This document shows, one piece after another, positions 1 through 9,795 of a stretch of DNA of 64,000 bases. The translations under genes and the position numbers were made by a program. This DNA comes from Podocnemis expansa (lineage: Eukaryota > Chordata > Testudines > Podocnemididae), in the NCBI GenBank assembly GCA_007922195.1, contig ML682005.1, positions 23,518,514 to 23,582,513 of the forward strand, given 5' to 3'. Positions within the stretch are counted from its first letter, which is position 1. Each line of letters opens with the position of its first letter. A model generated the notes under the pieces. It saw only the letters and a list, made by a program, of their open reading frames with translations. It was not told where the DNA came from and made no database searches.

Positions 1-380
1 CCAGTCCAAGGAGATCCACCCACTCCCCGTCCAGGAGGTCTCTGATCCTAGTGACGCCTACCAGGGCCAACCTCCTCCACAGGGGGGGGGGGGGGCGCCT
101 CCGACACCTGCACACGGAGATGGGGGTTGTATAGCAGGTGCTCTGTGAGGAGGTCTCTGCCTCAGTGGGCACAACAGTTCTGGAGGCCAAAACAAGCCTC
201 CAGGTTTGGAGGAGATCCTGGTAGAAGGTCGGCAGCTCAGAGGGGACTCGGGGAAGCCCCCTTGGAAGGAGATAAAAAAGCTGCCGGTTGTATCAGAGGC
301 CAAGGAGGACAATAAGGACAGCGAGGTATGGAGACAGGAAAGGAGGCCATTAAAGGACCATTTGTTAGTTAAACAAGCAA
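1..380. other. GC-rich sequence, unclassified
   Basis: GC-rich with a G12-like run near 87-96 and several overlapping short open frames in different phases, none resembling a known protein. It may be a decayed repeat, but I cannot assign it. Confidence 0.4.
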
Positions 381-381
381 G

Positions 382-476
382 GAGTCTAGTAGCACTTTAA
401 AGACTAACAAATTTATTTATCGCATGAGATGTTGTAGGAGAGGGCATGCACTGAACAGGCACTCATGGAGCTATTC
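382..476 (+). repeat. Dispersed amniote repeat fragment (AAAGACTAACAAATTTATTT type)
   Basis: Contains a GGCACTTTAAAGACTAACAA-like block followed by AATTTATTT. This block recurs very often in turtle and other reptile genomic sequence as I remember it. The exact family was not determined. Confidence 0.45.
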
Positions 477-489
477 ATCTCTTGACATC

Positions 490-551
490 TAGAATAGAAT
501 CAAATCATAGGGTTAGAAAGGACCTCTTGAGATCATCAAATCCAACCCCCT
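490..551 (-). mobile_element. CR1-like LINE 3'-end fragment
   Basis: Reads as the reverse complement of a CR1 tail: AGAATCAAATCATAGGGTTA, then GGACCTCTTGAGATCATC and the CCAACCCCC block. It is short and diverged. Confidence 0.55.
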
Positions 552-622
552 AGAGCTTGAACCCAGGACCTTCTGCATATCAAGCAGAGGTGCTAGCTAC
601 TACACTATAACACAGGTAGTCT
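552..622 (-). repeat. tRNA-like sequence / SINE head
   Basis: On the minus strand there is a TAGTGTAGTAGCTAGCACC A-box-like D arm and a TCTGC-TTGATAT-GCAGA anticodon stem-loop with GAT in the anticodon position. A TCCTGGGTTCAAGCTC B-box-like T arm follows. The acceptor stem does not close, so this is a tRNA-derived SINE head or tRNA pseudogene, not a functional tRNA. Confidence 0.5.
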
Positions 623-654
623 TACTTTCTGCTAAAAGGAGACTAGGGGCAAGT

Positions 655-1120
655 CAGAACATAGTGTTGTATCTGTCCCTGCCTAGCCCAATTAATACCA
701 TTGCTGGACCTATTCTCTTTAAATTTAGCTAATTCCTTTTTGAATCCCGTTACAGTTGGGTTTCACAACAACCTCAGGCAAAGAGTTAAACAGGTTGACT
801 GTGTTATGGGAAGAAATACTTTCTTCTGATTGTTTTAAACCTACTGCCTTTTAATTTCATTGGGGGACACCTAATGCTTGCTTTATGTGAAGTATTAAAT
901 AGCATTTCCTTATTCACTTTCTCCATACTAGATTTGCATGCTGTATGTAAGATGTGGGAATACCCTGGATTTATACAGTGGCAATATGAAATTTTCCTTT
1001 TCTTTCCTAATGGTTCCTTCCTAACATGACATTAGCTTTTATGCACGCATGCACACATACACACTCACTCACTCTGAACAGAATTTTTCAGAGAATGAGC
1101 CACAATAGCCTCCAACATCT
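655..1120 (-). mobile_element. CR1 LINE, minus-strand copy (first half)
   Basis: Reads as the reverse complement of CR1 ORF2: cues include CTTTTTGAATCCCGTTACAG, AGGTTGACTGTGTTATG, GATTTGCATGCTGTATGTAA and GATTTATACAGTGGCAATAT. The copy continues at 1450 after an inserted plus-strand CR1. Confidence 0.75.
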
Positions 1121-1449
1121 GGTGAGACTTGGTCACATTCTCAGGCTTTAATTGATCACCATATTTTGTGTCAGAATTCAGGAAGGAATTTTCCCCCAGG
1201 GCAGATTGGCAAGGGCTGTGGGGTTTTTTTGATTTTGTTTTTTTTCCTACCTGCTTCTAGCATGGGGCACAGGATGGCTCATTTGCTGGTGGATTCTCTG
1301 TACTTTAAAGTCTTTAAATCATGACTTGAAGACGTTAACTCAGTCAGGGGTTAGCAATTTATTACAGGAGTGAGTGGGTGAGGTTTTGTGTCCTGCATTG
1401 TGCAGGAGGCCAGACCATCATATTCATCCTTTCTCACCTTAAAGTCTAT
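1121..1449 (+). mobile_element. CR1 LINE 3' end, plus strand, inserted in another CR1
   Basis: Carries the CR1 3' UTR seen again at 9250-9545 and 18900-19200: TTTAATTGATCACCATATTT, AAGGAATTTTCCCCCAGGGC, GTCTTTAAATCATGACTTGA, then a tail ending AAAGTCTATC. Flanking minus-strand CR1 sequence resumes directly at 1450. Confidence 0.8.
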
Positions 1450-1795
1450 CTCTTTCTGGAGTAGTAACAGCTAAGTTAGACCTCCATTATTTTGTATGTA
1501 TCATTGGGTTTCTGTTTTCAAATATGCATCACTTTGTATTTATCACCACTGAAGTTCAGCAGCCATTGTGCTGTCCCATCATCCAGTTTTGTAAGATCCC
1601 TTTGTAAAACTCTTCACAATCTGGCTTGGATTTAATAATCCAAATTTAATAATTCAATTTAATCTTGAATAATTTTGTACCATCTGCAAAACTTGCCACC
1701 TCCATGTCCCCCCCCCTTTACCCTGACCATTTATGAATATGGTGAATGGTATTGGTCACAGACCAGTAGCCAACTTTGTGTGAGAGTCTAAGAAA
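1450..1795 (-). mobile_element. CR1 LINE, minus-strand copy (second half)
   Basis: Continues the reverse-complement CR1 ORF2 interrupted at 1120: AGTAACAGCTAAGTTAGACC, CACTTTGTATTTATCACCAC, TTTTGTACCATCTGCAAAAC, TTTATGAATATGGTGAATGG. Confidence 0.75.
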
Positions 1796-3955
1796 ATGGT
1801 CATTCATGAACCACTTTCAGTTTTTAGCATGGTGCCATCTAGCCCCTCTTCATCACCACAGTCTCACGCCTCACTGGCCCTCACCTCCTCCGCCATCAAT
1901 TCCACCTCCCCCCATTTCAATTCCCGAGGAGGGCCCTGAGTGGCTGCTCCCAGGCTGTGAGGGGTCAGCTAGCCCCGGGTCTACTGGAACAGCAGCTGCA
2001 GTGCTGGCCCCCTCATAAAAGGCTAGGTCTGCCCAAGCAGGGGAGGGCTCTGGCAGAACCACAGGTTGAAGGGGAAGGACTGAGTGTTTGCCTCCCCAGA
2101 GAGGTGGGTCCTTCATGACCCATGAAGCTAGCAAAGCGATCTCTTCAGCAAGGCCTTGCTCTCTCCAGCCACCCACCACCAATCTGCACAGCTGCCTTGG
2201 GCAGGGTGGTTGTGGTCAGCTTTTTCACCATCAGTCTTTGGAACTGGTGCTAGTCTCCTGAGCCCAGGCATCAGTCCCCAGATTCCCAGTGCAGATCGCT
2301 GGCATCCCAGTCCCAGTCACCCAACCTGTACAAGCTACTCCATGTGGTGCGGCAGGGCAAATCAGTTTAGCACCCCGTGGTCCCTGAGGAGCAGTTCAGA
2401 CTCATAAGGCGAAGAGGTGATTCCACCCCAGGGACAGCTTGCTGCTGCGGCTGTGGGCTACCCCACGTCCCTCTTGATGGGGATATGGTCAATTGGCCAT
2501 GACTTGGCAGTTTTGGAACTCATGGGGACTCCCTCAAATCATGGAGTACATGGGTACTCCATATCTGCAGTCATCAGTGGCCTCTCACCCAGTCTGGAAG
2601 GGGGTTCAGACCAAGAGGAGCTCCTACACAGGGCCCACAATGGCCTACCATAGCTAGATAGGATGATCCTATTCCTCCACTGGTACTAGCTTCCTCCTGA
2701 CCAGATGAGGCTGAGATGATATCCTCCACCATTGTCCCACTTTACAACTTCAGGGATCTATGTAGCACTGAACTGGCACTGAACCAGGGTCTTAAAGCGG
2801 AGGAGCTAAATGAACCAGGGTCTTAATTAGGAGAAGTTAAATGAACCCACAAATGACCTGTTTGGCATCTTGGCAGTTGCAACACATTCAGGGTGCCCCC
2901 CCACCCCAGTCCGTAGCAGAGTGGTTAAAGTGGTAAAGACCCTGTTCAGACTTCAGTCTCCATGCCTAAGTGGGCAGGAGAGAAATATTATGCTCTGGTG
3001 AAATGCCCGTCCTAGGATTGCTGGTAGTGAGAGTAGCCAATGAAAGGGGTGGGCAGGGGCAGGCAAGTTCCATCCAAAAACACAAGGACACTAGGAAGCT
3101 AGAACTTTTTGGACAAAAGGGTTATTCCTGGGTAAGCCTGCCACTGCACATATCTCACCAGCAAGCTCTGTTGGGTAGATATCATTTTAGCATCTGGCAG
3201 CTGCTGGAAAAATTCTTAGACTCCCTGCCTCAGGCCTACAAACAGGAGTTCCAGGCCAGGAGGAAGAACAGGCAGGAGCGAGGGCCTCCTATCAGGCAGC
3301 CTCAGCTGTGGTTGATTCAGCAGCCAGAACCATGGTATCCATGCTGTCGTTGAGAAGGGCATCATAGCTCCAATCGTTTGTCATTTAATTTGAGGTCCAA
3401 CAGTCCATCCAGGCACTCCCCTCCTGCCCTGTTCACAGATCAGACAGACTGCATGGGCTGAAAGATTCCAAAATGATGTTGCACTCCCTGAGCTTTATAA
3501 CCCATTGTTTGCCAGAAGGTATTTCAGGCCCCAGAATCTGCGGACATTTGGAAAGCAGTCTAGAAGAGACCCTTGCAGGAATAAGAACAGGGGTTATAAA
3601 AGGCCCCTGTACACCAAACCCACCACCCCATGCTCAACCCACTACCATCCTGAGGTACAAACAGATTTTTGAAGACGCCTCTAAGGGCAACCTACCAGCC
3701 ATTCCATGGGTGCCTGACTCCCTATTATTTTCAGGCCACCTCATTCCTTTCCAGTCTGTCTGGGCTACCATAACATTGGACTATTGTGTGCTAAATACAA
3801 TAGCAGTTGAACACAATTTACCTTAGTCCATCAGGGACCCTTCTCATGAGCAACTTCGCACTCAGGAGGTACAAGCCCTCTTAATAGTAGGTGCTGTGGA
3901 AAAAGTTCCTTGAGAACAAAGAGGGAAAGGATTTTAGTCTTGCTACTGTCTAATC

Positions 3956-4403
3956 CAGGGATGGCCAAACTTATGGAACTCAAGAGCCACACAAATTGAT
4001 TATTAAAACTTCAAGAGCCACACTTCAAGAGGCCTACAGCCATATACTTTTACCTACTCCAAAATTAATACGTTTAAAATTCATTGCACACTTTAATTTT
4101 ATCATAAAAAGCGGACTAATATCAATCCTACTCTCAGATTCTAATCATTACTTAAGATTACCATGAAAATTAGGCCTATACAGTAAAAACTTAGCTGCTG
4201 CTCGATGTAGAAGACTGCAGGCTTAGTGGCAAGATTTTTAAAATCCTGACCATGCCGCACTTCTCCCCACTGTCCTGACTCCCCTCCTGAACTCCTAGGC
4301 TGGGGCTGCTTTCCTAAATTGCTTTGCTGATGTTCTTCTGGGACCTACAATTTTTCATTCAAAAGCCACATGTGGCTCCCGAGCCGCAGTTTGGCCACAC
4401 CTG
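3956..4403. mobile_element. Non-autonomous hAT-type transposon, family 1 copy a
   Basis: Terminal inverted repeats CAGGGATGGCCAAACT and AGTTTGGCCACACCTG bound a 448-bp AT-rich body. Flanks GTCTAATC (3948-3955) and GTCTAATT (4404-4411) are an 8-bp target duplication with one mismatch, which is typical of hAT. It interrupts the DIRS RT. A second copy lies at 25784-26249. Confidence 0.85.
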
Positions 4404-4810
4404 GTCTAATTCCAACAGCAAAAGGAGGCTTGAGTCTCACCTTTGACCTGTCAGGCCTCAAGAGATATCTCAAGAAGTTGAAGGTCCATGGCGTCCCTTT
4501 AGCCTCCATCACTCTCTCTATGGCTCCAGGGGACTGGTATGCTACCTTCAATTTAAAGGATGCATATTTCCACATCTCCATCTTCCCAGCCTGCAGGAGC
4601 TTTCTATACTTCCCGGTTAGCAAGCATCACTATTTGTTTGTGATACTCTCCTTTGGTCTATCAACCGCAACACACGTAATCACCAAATGCATGGTGATGG
4701 TTGCAGCCCACCTCAAGCAGCAGAGCATTCAGGTCTTCCCTTACCTGGATGACTGGTTCATCAAAAGTCATTCAAGGATGCAAGTCCAGTGCAGCATCGG
4801 GATCATATGA
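4404..4810 (+). pseudogene. DIRS reverse transcriptase fragment
   Basis: An open stretch reads LTFDLSGLKRYLKKLKVHGV, PGDWYATFNLKDAYFHISIF, SFGLSTATHVITKCMVMVAA and FPYLDDWF. This is the RT fingers and palm with the YLDD-type catalytic box, and the Asp of the first catalytic motif is in NLKDAYFHI. It is cut on the 5' side by the hAT-type insertion ending at 4403, and later frames are broken, so it is not active. Confidence 0.85.
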
Positions 4811-5099
4811 CCCATCTGGACTTGTTTAACAAACAAAAGTCAATAGTCATAGCAGCCCACAGCACTGAGTTTATCAGTGCAGTCCGAGATGCTACCTGAG
4901 CCTGAGCCTTCTTATCGGAAGCCAGGTTCCTGGCCATGCTGGAGCTCATAGCCTGAGTGTAAGCCCAGCCCCGCCCCACAAGAGAATGCCTCCATTTACT
5001 GAGTCATGCAGCAGCCTGCACTTATGTAGGCCAGTACACCAGGCTGCACCTCAGAGCTCTGCAATGTGTCTGGTGACAGTGTTATGTCCATCTAGACAC

Positions 5100-5790
5100 C
5101 ACGTAGATTCAATCCTCACTGTGTGAAAACCGTGTCATGTGCTGAGAGGGGTCCTTTCCATGGATGCCGACTTTTGATTTTGCTGGTGGGTCCCTCTGCT
5201 GGGGCTGGTTGTCAGGTTCTGATCCCCACCCATGTGCTTCCCACCAGGGCTTTTTCCCTTGTCTGCCTGGCTTCTGCCAGGGGCTAGGGCTTAGTTTCCC
5301 CCATCCATCCCTGGACATCTGCTGCAGGGGTGTCAGCAGGTGCCCAATTTTCCAGTGACCCCATACTGGCTACCACTGTGCACTCCCCCTCCTGACCCTA
5401 GTCTAGTAGTCAGGTTCCCTCCACTGGGACTTATGTGATGCATGAAGTCTGACTTGAAGCCTTGCTGGGAGGCTGAGGGAAGGTGCCAGGAGAGCAGCTG
5501 CAGGTTGCAGTCAAACACAGTTTGCCTCACAAAGTACATGCACATATATGGGGAGGCAACTATAATTCAGTGACTCAGCTCCTGCCAGCACTGGGAGGTG
5601 CCCATGAAACACATTAAACCAAATTAACAGCTAATGGGCGCAATCAGCAGTTGATGGGCAGCTGGGGTGACAAACAGCATCTGCAGCTGCCTGTGTGAAA
5701 CAGCTATCATCCTGATCCTGGCGGCTGGTCACCCACTGGGAGCTGAGCACCCACTATTTTTTTTCCTGTAAGTGCCTTCAGCACCTCAGC
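5100..5790. other. Unclassified sequence within DIRS no. 1
   Basis: Between the RT/RNase H link (ends about 5100) and RNase H (resumes about 5800) lies sequence I cannot align to DIRS. It is mixed, GC-rich at the left and moderately AT-rich at the right, with a short T run at 5757. It could be another insertion, but I see no clear inverted repeats or target duplication. Confidence 0.35.
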
Positions 5791-6049
5791 ACCCATGGAG
5801 TTGGTGCCTATGGTCCCTTTTGTGCTCCTGCAGCACATATTGCCACTGGGTTTGGATGCCTCAAAGCTAGGACGGGGAGCTCACTTTGGTACCTTCAGTA
5901 CCCAGGGCCTCGGGGCCAGAAACAATCTAGCATTGCATACCAGTGTCAGCGAGCTCAGGGCATCTCAAAAGGCCTGCAAAGTGTTCCTGCCTTACCTCTC
6001 CAGCAAGGGTAGTTCAAGTGCTCATGGAGAATATGGCCTGGGTGTACTG

Positions 6050-6238
6050 GAGGGGTCTCAATCTCAAATCACCACGAGGGCCGCATGAGGATTAGTATGT
6101 TAGCCTGAGGGCCGCACCACTGAAACCTTTCCATACAATGACATTGCAAATATTGGTAACGATCGTGCCATTGCAGGCTGCAGGAAATAGCTTTCGGGGC
6201 CACATGCAGCCCCCCAGGTCATATGTTTGAGACCCCTG
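6050..6238. mobile_element. Short hAT-like element with GGGGTCTCAA termini
   Basis: Left end AGGGGTCTCAATCTC is mirrored by GTTTGAGACCCCTG at the right. The 189-bp body has the GAGGGCCGCA blocks common in reptile hAT MITEs. No 8-bp target duplication is visible, so the limits are less certain. Confidence 0.6.
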
Positions 6239-6316
6239 ATTATTGTATCAAGAAGCGGGCGAGTGGGGGGACACGGACAGATCTCAGACTCTTTGTCAAG
6301 AGGCCTTACATCTGTG

Positions 6317-6957
6317 CAGAGGCAGTTTTTGGGGTAGGTGAAGGAGGCAGCCACCTAGGGTCCTGAGCAGTAAGGGGCCCCATAGGATCACCTGCTTTGC
6401 CTAACTCAAAAACTGCGTTGGCTGGCCCACGGGGTTGCAGTGTGCCATGCCCATGCCTTGAGCCAACATTTGCACTTCTGGGGAGGAGAGGTGGGAGAGC
6501 AGAGCCTGGCCTCTGGGCTGGGAACAGCTGGTGCAGGGGCAGAGCGGGCCAGCCCAGAGGCTGGGCTCTGTTCTCCTGCTCCAAGGTTGGGGAACAGCCA
6601 CCCCAGGGTGGGAGTTTTTAAATCTCCCGTCAGCAGCTCCAGCAGCCAGGTAAGGGGGTGAAAGGGCCCCATGGGAGAGTCGGAGAATGAGAGCTGATGG
6701 GGGGGGTCAGACAACTAGTAGGGGGGCAACTGGGGCCTGAGGCAGGAAGTTAGAGTTGTGGATAGGGGTGTGGCTGGTGGCAGGGAGCTGAGGCCAACGG
6801 CTGGAAACTAGGGCCACAGGAAGTGGGGAACTGGGGCCATAGGGGGGTGGGGCCAACAGTGGGGAGCTGAAGCTAAGGGGAAGGTGTCACGGGGGCTTAT
6901 GGGGGCCCCACCAATGGGCCTTCATCTAGGGCACCAGGTAGCCTAAGGCTGCCTCTG
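6317..6957. mobile_element. hAT-type GC-rich non-autonomous element with perfect target duplication
   Basis: A 641-bp GC-rich body is bounded by perfect 9-bp inverted repeats CAGAGGCAG / CTGCCTCTG. Both sides carry the identical 8-mer CATCTGTG (6309-6316 and 6958-6965). DIRS coding sequence resumes on each side. No transposase frame is visible. Confidence 0.85.
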
Positions 6958-7073
6958 CATCTGTGGAGCTCGTGAGTGAAACACCATCCACCCGGAAGCT
7001 GTGCATCTCCCAGGGGTCAGGAATACATTAATGAACTGCCTGAGCAGATCCTTTTGCTCTCAGCATTAAGTGG

Positions 7074-7388
7074 TTGTTGAACTCGAAAGTTGCCAGATTC
7101 ATCGTCCAGACATGGGGCATTCCCCAAGTGGATCTCTTCGCCAGCATATGGAACAGGAAGTGCAACCAGTTCTGTTCCTTGCTGGGGCTTGACATCAGTG
7201 CACTCTCCAACACCTTTTTTCTGTCATGGTTCGGTGACCTCATGTATGTCCCTCCTGCCAATATCATTGGTCCCAGTCTTCATAAAAAACTATTTTGGCC
7301 TATTTGCTCCTTGTCATCAATTAAGATACACCTAGCGGCCATATCAGCTGTTTATTCCCCTATACAGGATAGAACAGTCTTCTCATGA
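7074..7388 (+). pseudogene. DIRS RNase H end and recombinase start fragment
   Basis: Reads VQTWGIPQVDLFASIWNRKC, then SIKIHLAAISAVYSPIQDRT followed by VFS. The first is the conserved W-G-P-VDLFA box after RNase H in DIRS polyproteins, and the second is the start of the tyrosine recombinase N-terminal helices. A stop follows and the frame shifts into 7392-7631 (LLQDPIPQWELNWSS). Confidence 0.8.
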
Positions 7389-8424
7389 GAGATGACAGCC
7401 AGATGCCTTATTGGCCTAGAAAGGCTCTTTCCACTCTTACAAGACCCAATCCCTCAATGGGAGTTGAACTGGTCCTCTCTGGGCCCGCTGTCCTGCCCTT
7501 TAAGCCTCTGGCATCTTTCTTCTGCATCTGTCCTGGAAAGCTGCATTCTTGGTGGCAGTCGTATTGGCAAGATGAGACTCAGAGATCAGGACTCAACTCT
7601 GAACCCCCTTATGCAGTTCTTCTTACAATGACCATCTCAGTTCATCAGGTTTTTTTTTTTTTTCTACTAGTCTTCTTTCTGAAGCCTCATAGTTCCTATG
7701 AAGAGAGGTGACTCTGCACTCTCACTGTGAGGAGGGTCTAGTGGGACAAAACCTTTGCATAGATCCACACAGCAATTGGTCACTGTTGCCAAGTGTATGG
7801 AAGGACTACCAGTGACGTTCCAAAGAATTTTGTCCTGGATCACAGCCTGCATCTGAGTCTGTTACAAGCAAGTTGGTGTCACACCTTGGCTTCTTTGATA
7901 GCCCACTCAGCAAGAGCACAGGCATCATCAGAGGCCTTCCTGCCCCAGGTCCAACTACAGGGTAACTGTAGAGCTTCAACCTAGTCTTTCGTGCATAGTT
8001 TTGTGTCCCACTATGTCATTATGCAGCAGGCCAAGAACTATGGTGGCTTTGGGAGAGCAGTGTTACAGACAGAACATCTCTGAACTCCTGCCCAGCTCCA
8101 GGGATATCGCTGGTAACTGAGAATGGACATGAGCAAGTGCCTGAAAAAGAATGAACAGTTACTTACCCTTGTGGATGTTGTTGTTTGAGCTGTCTTGTTC
8201 GTGTCCATTCCACACCCATCCACCTTCCCCTTAGTCAGAGTTCTAGCAAGAAGGAACTGAGTTGGAGGAGGTCCAAAGGCAACCTATATTCTCTCACACA
8301 ACTGCATTGGGCACCAGAGCGGGCCCTACAGATACCCCTGGAGGAAAAATTTCCTGCACTGGTGCATGCAGGATGTTACTTGAGATGGTTAAGTCTGTCT
8401 GGATTGAGAAAAACTATGGGAAAA

Positions 8425-9545
8425 CAGATGCTTGCAGGTCATGCACTTAGGGACAAATAACAGGAATTTTTCTCATAAGTTGGGAATGCATCAGCTGGAA
8501 GTGACGGGGGAGGAGAAGGACCTGGGCATACTGGTTGATCACAGAAAGACAATGAGTAGCCAATGCAATGTGGCAGTGAAAAAAGCTAATGCGGTCCTGG
8601 GGTGCATCAGAAGGGGTATTTCCAGTAGAGATAGGGAGGTGTTAGTTCCATTATACAAGGCACTGGTGCAACCTCACTTGGAATATTGTGTACAGTTCTG
8701 GTCACCCATATTTAAGAAAGATGAAGTCAAACTGGAACAGGTGCAAAGAAGGGCTACAAGGATGGTTCGTGGAATGGAAAATCTTTCCTATGAGAGACAA
8801 CTTAAAGAGCTTGGTTTGTTTAGTCTGACCAAAAGAAGGCTGAGAGGAGATATAATTGCTTTTTACAAATACATTAGAGGGATAAATGCAAGAGAGGGAG
8901 AGGAATTATTTGAATACAGCGCCAATGTGGACACAAGAACTAACGGATATAAACTGTCCTTCCAACGATTTAGGCTTGAAATTAGATGCAGATTCCCAAC
9001 CATCAGAGGAGTAAAGTTCTGGAATAGTCTACCAAGGGAAGTGGTGGGGGCAAAAACCTTAGATGCCTTCAAAACTGAGCTTGATAAGTTTGGAGGGAAT
9101 GATATGATGTACAATGTAGCTTGGCCATTGTCTATCTTTTGCTACTGGTAAGGGGTACGATAGTGACTTAGGAAAGGTCATTAGATGGTGTGGATGCTGA
9201 GTTATTACAGAGAAGTTCTTGACCTGGCTGTTGTGGACTTGCACGCATGCTCAGGGTTTAACTGATCACCATATTTGGGGTTGGGAAGGAATTTTCTCTC
9301 AGGGCAGATTGGCTTGGGCGCTGGGTTTTTTTTGCCTTCATCTGTAGCATTGGGCATGGCTCACTTGCTGGTTGATTCTCTGTACTGAAGTCTTTAAATC
9401 ATGACTTGAGGACTTTAATAGCTCAGTTATGGGTTTGAGGTTCATTGTAGGAGTGGTTCAGTGAGGTTTTTTGGCCTGCAGTGTGCGGGAGGTCAGACTA
9501 GATGATCATATTGGTTCCTTCTGACCTTAGTGTCTATGAGTCTAT
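8425..9545 (+). mobile_element. CR1 LINE, 3' portion of ORF2 and 3' UTR
   Basis: The C-terminal part of ORF2 is open for about 239 codons, followed by a CR1 3' UTR and a tail TGTCTATGAGTCTATG. The uninterrupted frame and clear tail suggest the youngest CR1 in the window. It is 5'-truncated, as most CR1 copies are. Confidence 0.9.
8432..9151 (+). CDS. CR1 ORF2 C-terminal fragment (after the RT)
   Basis: The frame encodes the CR1 thumb/C-terminal region: EKDLGILVDHRKTMSSQCN, KKANAVLGCIRRGISSRDRE, ALVQPHLEYCVQFWSPIFKK, QVQRRATRMVRGMENLSYER and LFSLTKRRLRGDIIAFYKYI. The endonuclease and the catalytic RT motifs are missing, so it cannot retrotranspose. It is not a host gene. Confidence 0.85.
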   Translation: MQVMHLGTNNRNFSHKLGMHQLEVTGEEKDLGILVDHRKTMSSQCNVAVKKANAVLGCIRRGISSRDREVLVPLYKALVQPHLEYCVQFWSPIFKKDEVKLEQVQRRATRMVRGMENLSYERQLKELGLFSLTKRRLRGDIIAFYKYIRGINAREGEELFEYSANVDTRTNGYKLSFQRFRLEIRCRFPTIRGVKFWNSLPREVVGAKTLDAFKTELDKFGGNDMMYNVAWPLSIFCYW

Positions 9546-9795
9546 GCACGGGCAAGTAGTTCCAAGACCGTCACTTGGGCAGAAAGAAGGAACTGAAGTG
9601 GTGGGGGGGGACGACGACGACAGTCAGTTCCACATATATACTGCGGCCAAAGCACGAGACTGAGGGAGCGTTGGCAACTGACCCTGTGGGGACAGAGTAA
9701 GTCAAAAAAGCTTCCAGATGACCTTGCACTGCAGCATGTACACACCTGACTCAGAATGGATGTAAACAGCGCTCAAAGAACCACCACTCATGGAA

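Larger units (their letters stand above)
1830..8230 (+). mobile_element. DIRS-type tyrosine-recombinase retrotransposon no. 1 (degenerate)
   Basis: Decayed domains occur in the DIRS order on one strand. Gag-like fragments lie at about 2400-3350 (HQQALLGRYHF, LPQAYKQEFQA), RT at 4405-4810 with FPYLDDWF, and RNase H at about 5830-5990 (GAHFGTFSTQGL). A WGIPQVDLFA segment lies at 7110-7140, and recombinase remnants at about 7310-7700 (IKIHLAAISAVYSPIQDRTV, then ISVHQ). Frameshifts and stops break every frame. Three hAT-type elements (3956-4403, 6050-6238, 6317-6957) interrupt it. The 5' limit is uncertain. The terminal inverted modules extend to about 9795. Confidence 0.8.
8155..9795 (+). repeat. 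DIRS no. 1 terminal inverted module with CR1 inside
   Basis: The left module (8155-8215) has CAGTTACTTACCCTTGTGG, then TTGTTTGAGCTG and CGTGTCCATTCCA. The right module (9741-9795) is roughly its reverse complement (CAGAATGGATGTAAACAGCG, then CTCAAAGAACCACCACTC). The same inverted pair occurs at 40340-40625 and 47045-47372, so it is the palindromic end structure of this DIRS family. A CR1 lies between the arms. Confidence 0.6.

Noticed and set aside
552..622. Functional tRNA-Ile (GAT) gene
   Set aside because: The anticodon arm looks right, but the acceptor stem does not pair and the D and T arms are diverged. A SINE head or pseudogene fits better.
8260..9610. Repeated AAGAAGGAACTGA blocks at about 8250 and 9588 as a possible CR1 target duplication
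   Set aside because: The right copy lies about 40 bp past the CR1 tail and both fit the arms of the DIRS terminal palindrome (compare CAGTTCCTTCTC near 47246), so they are better explained as DIRS sequence.
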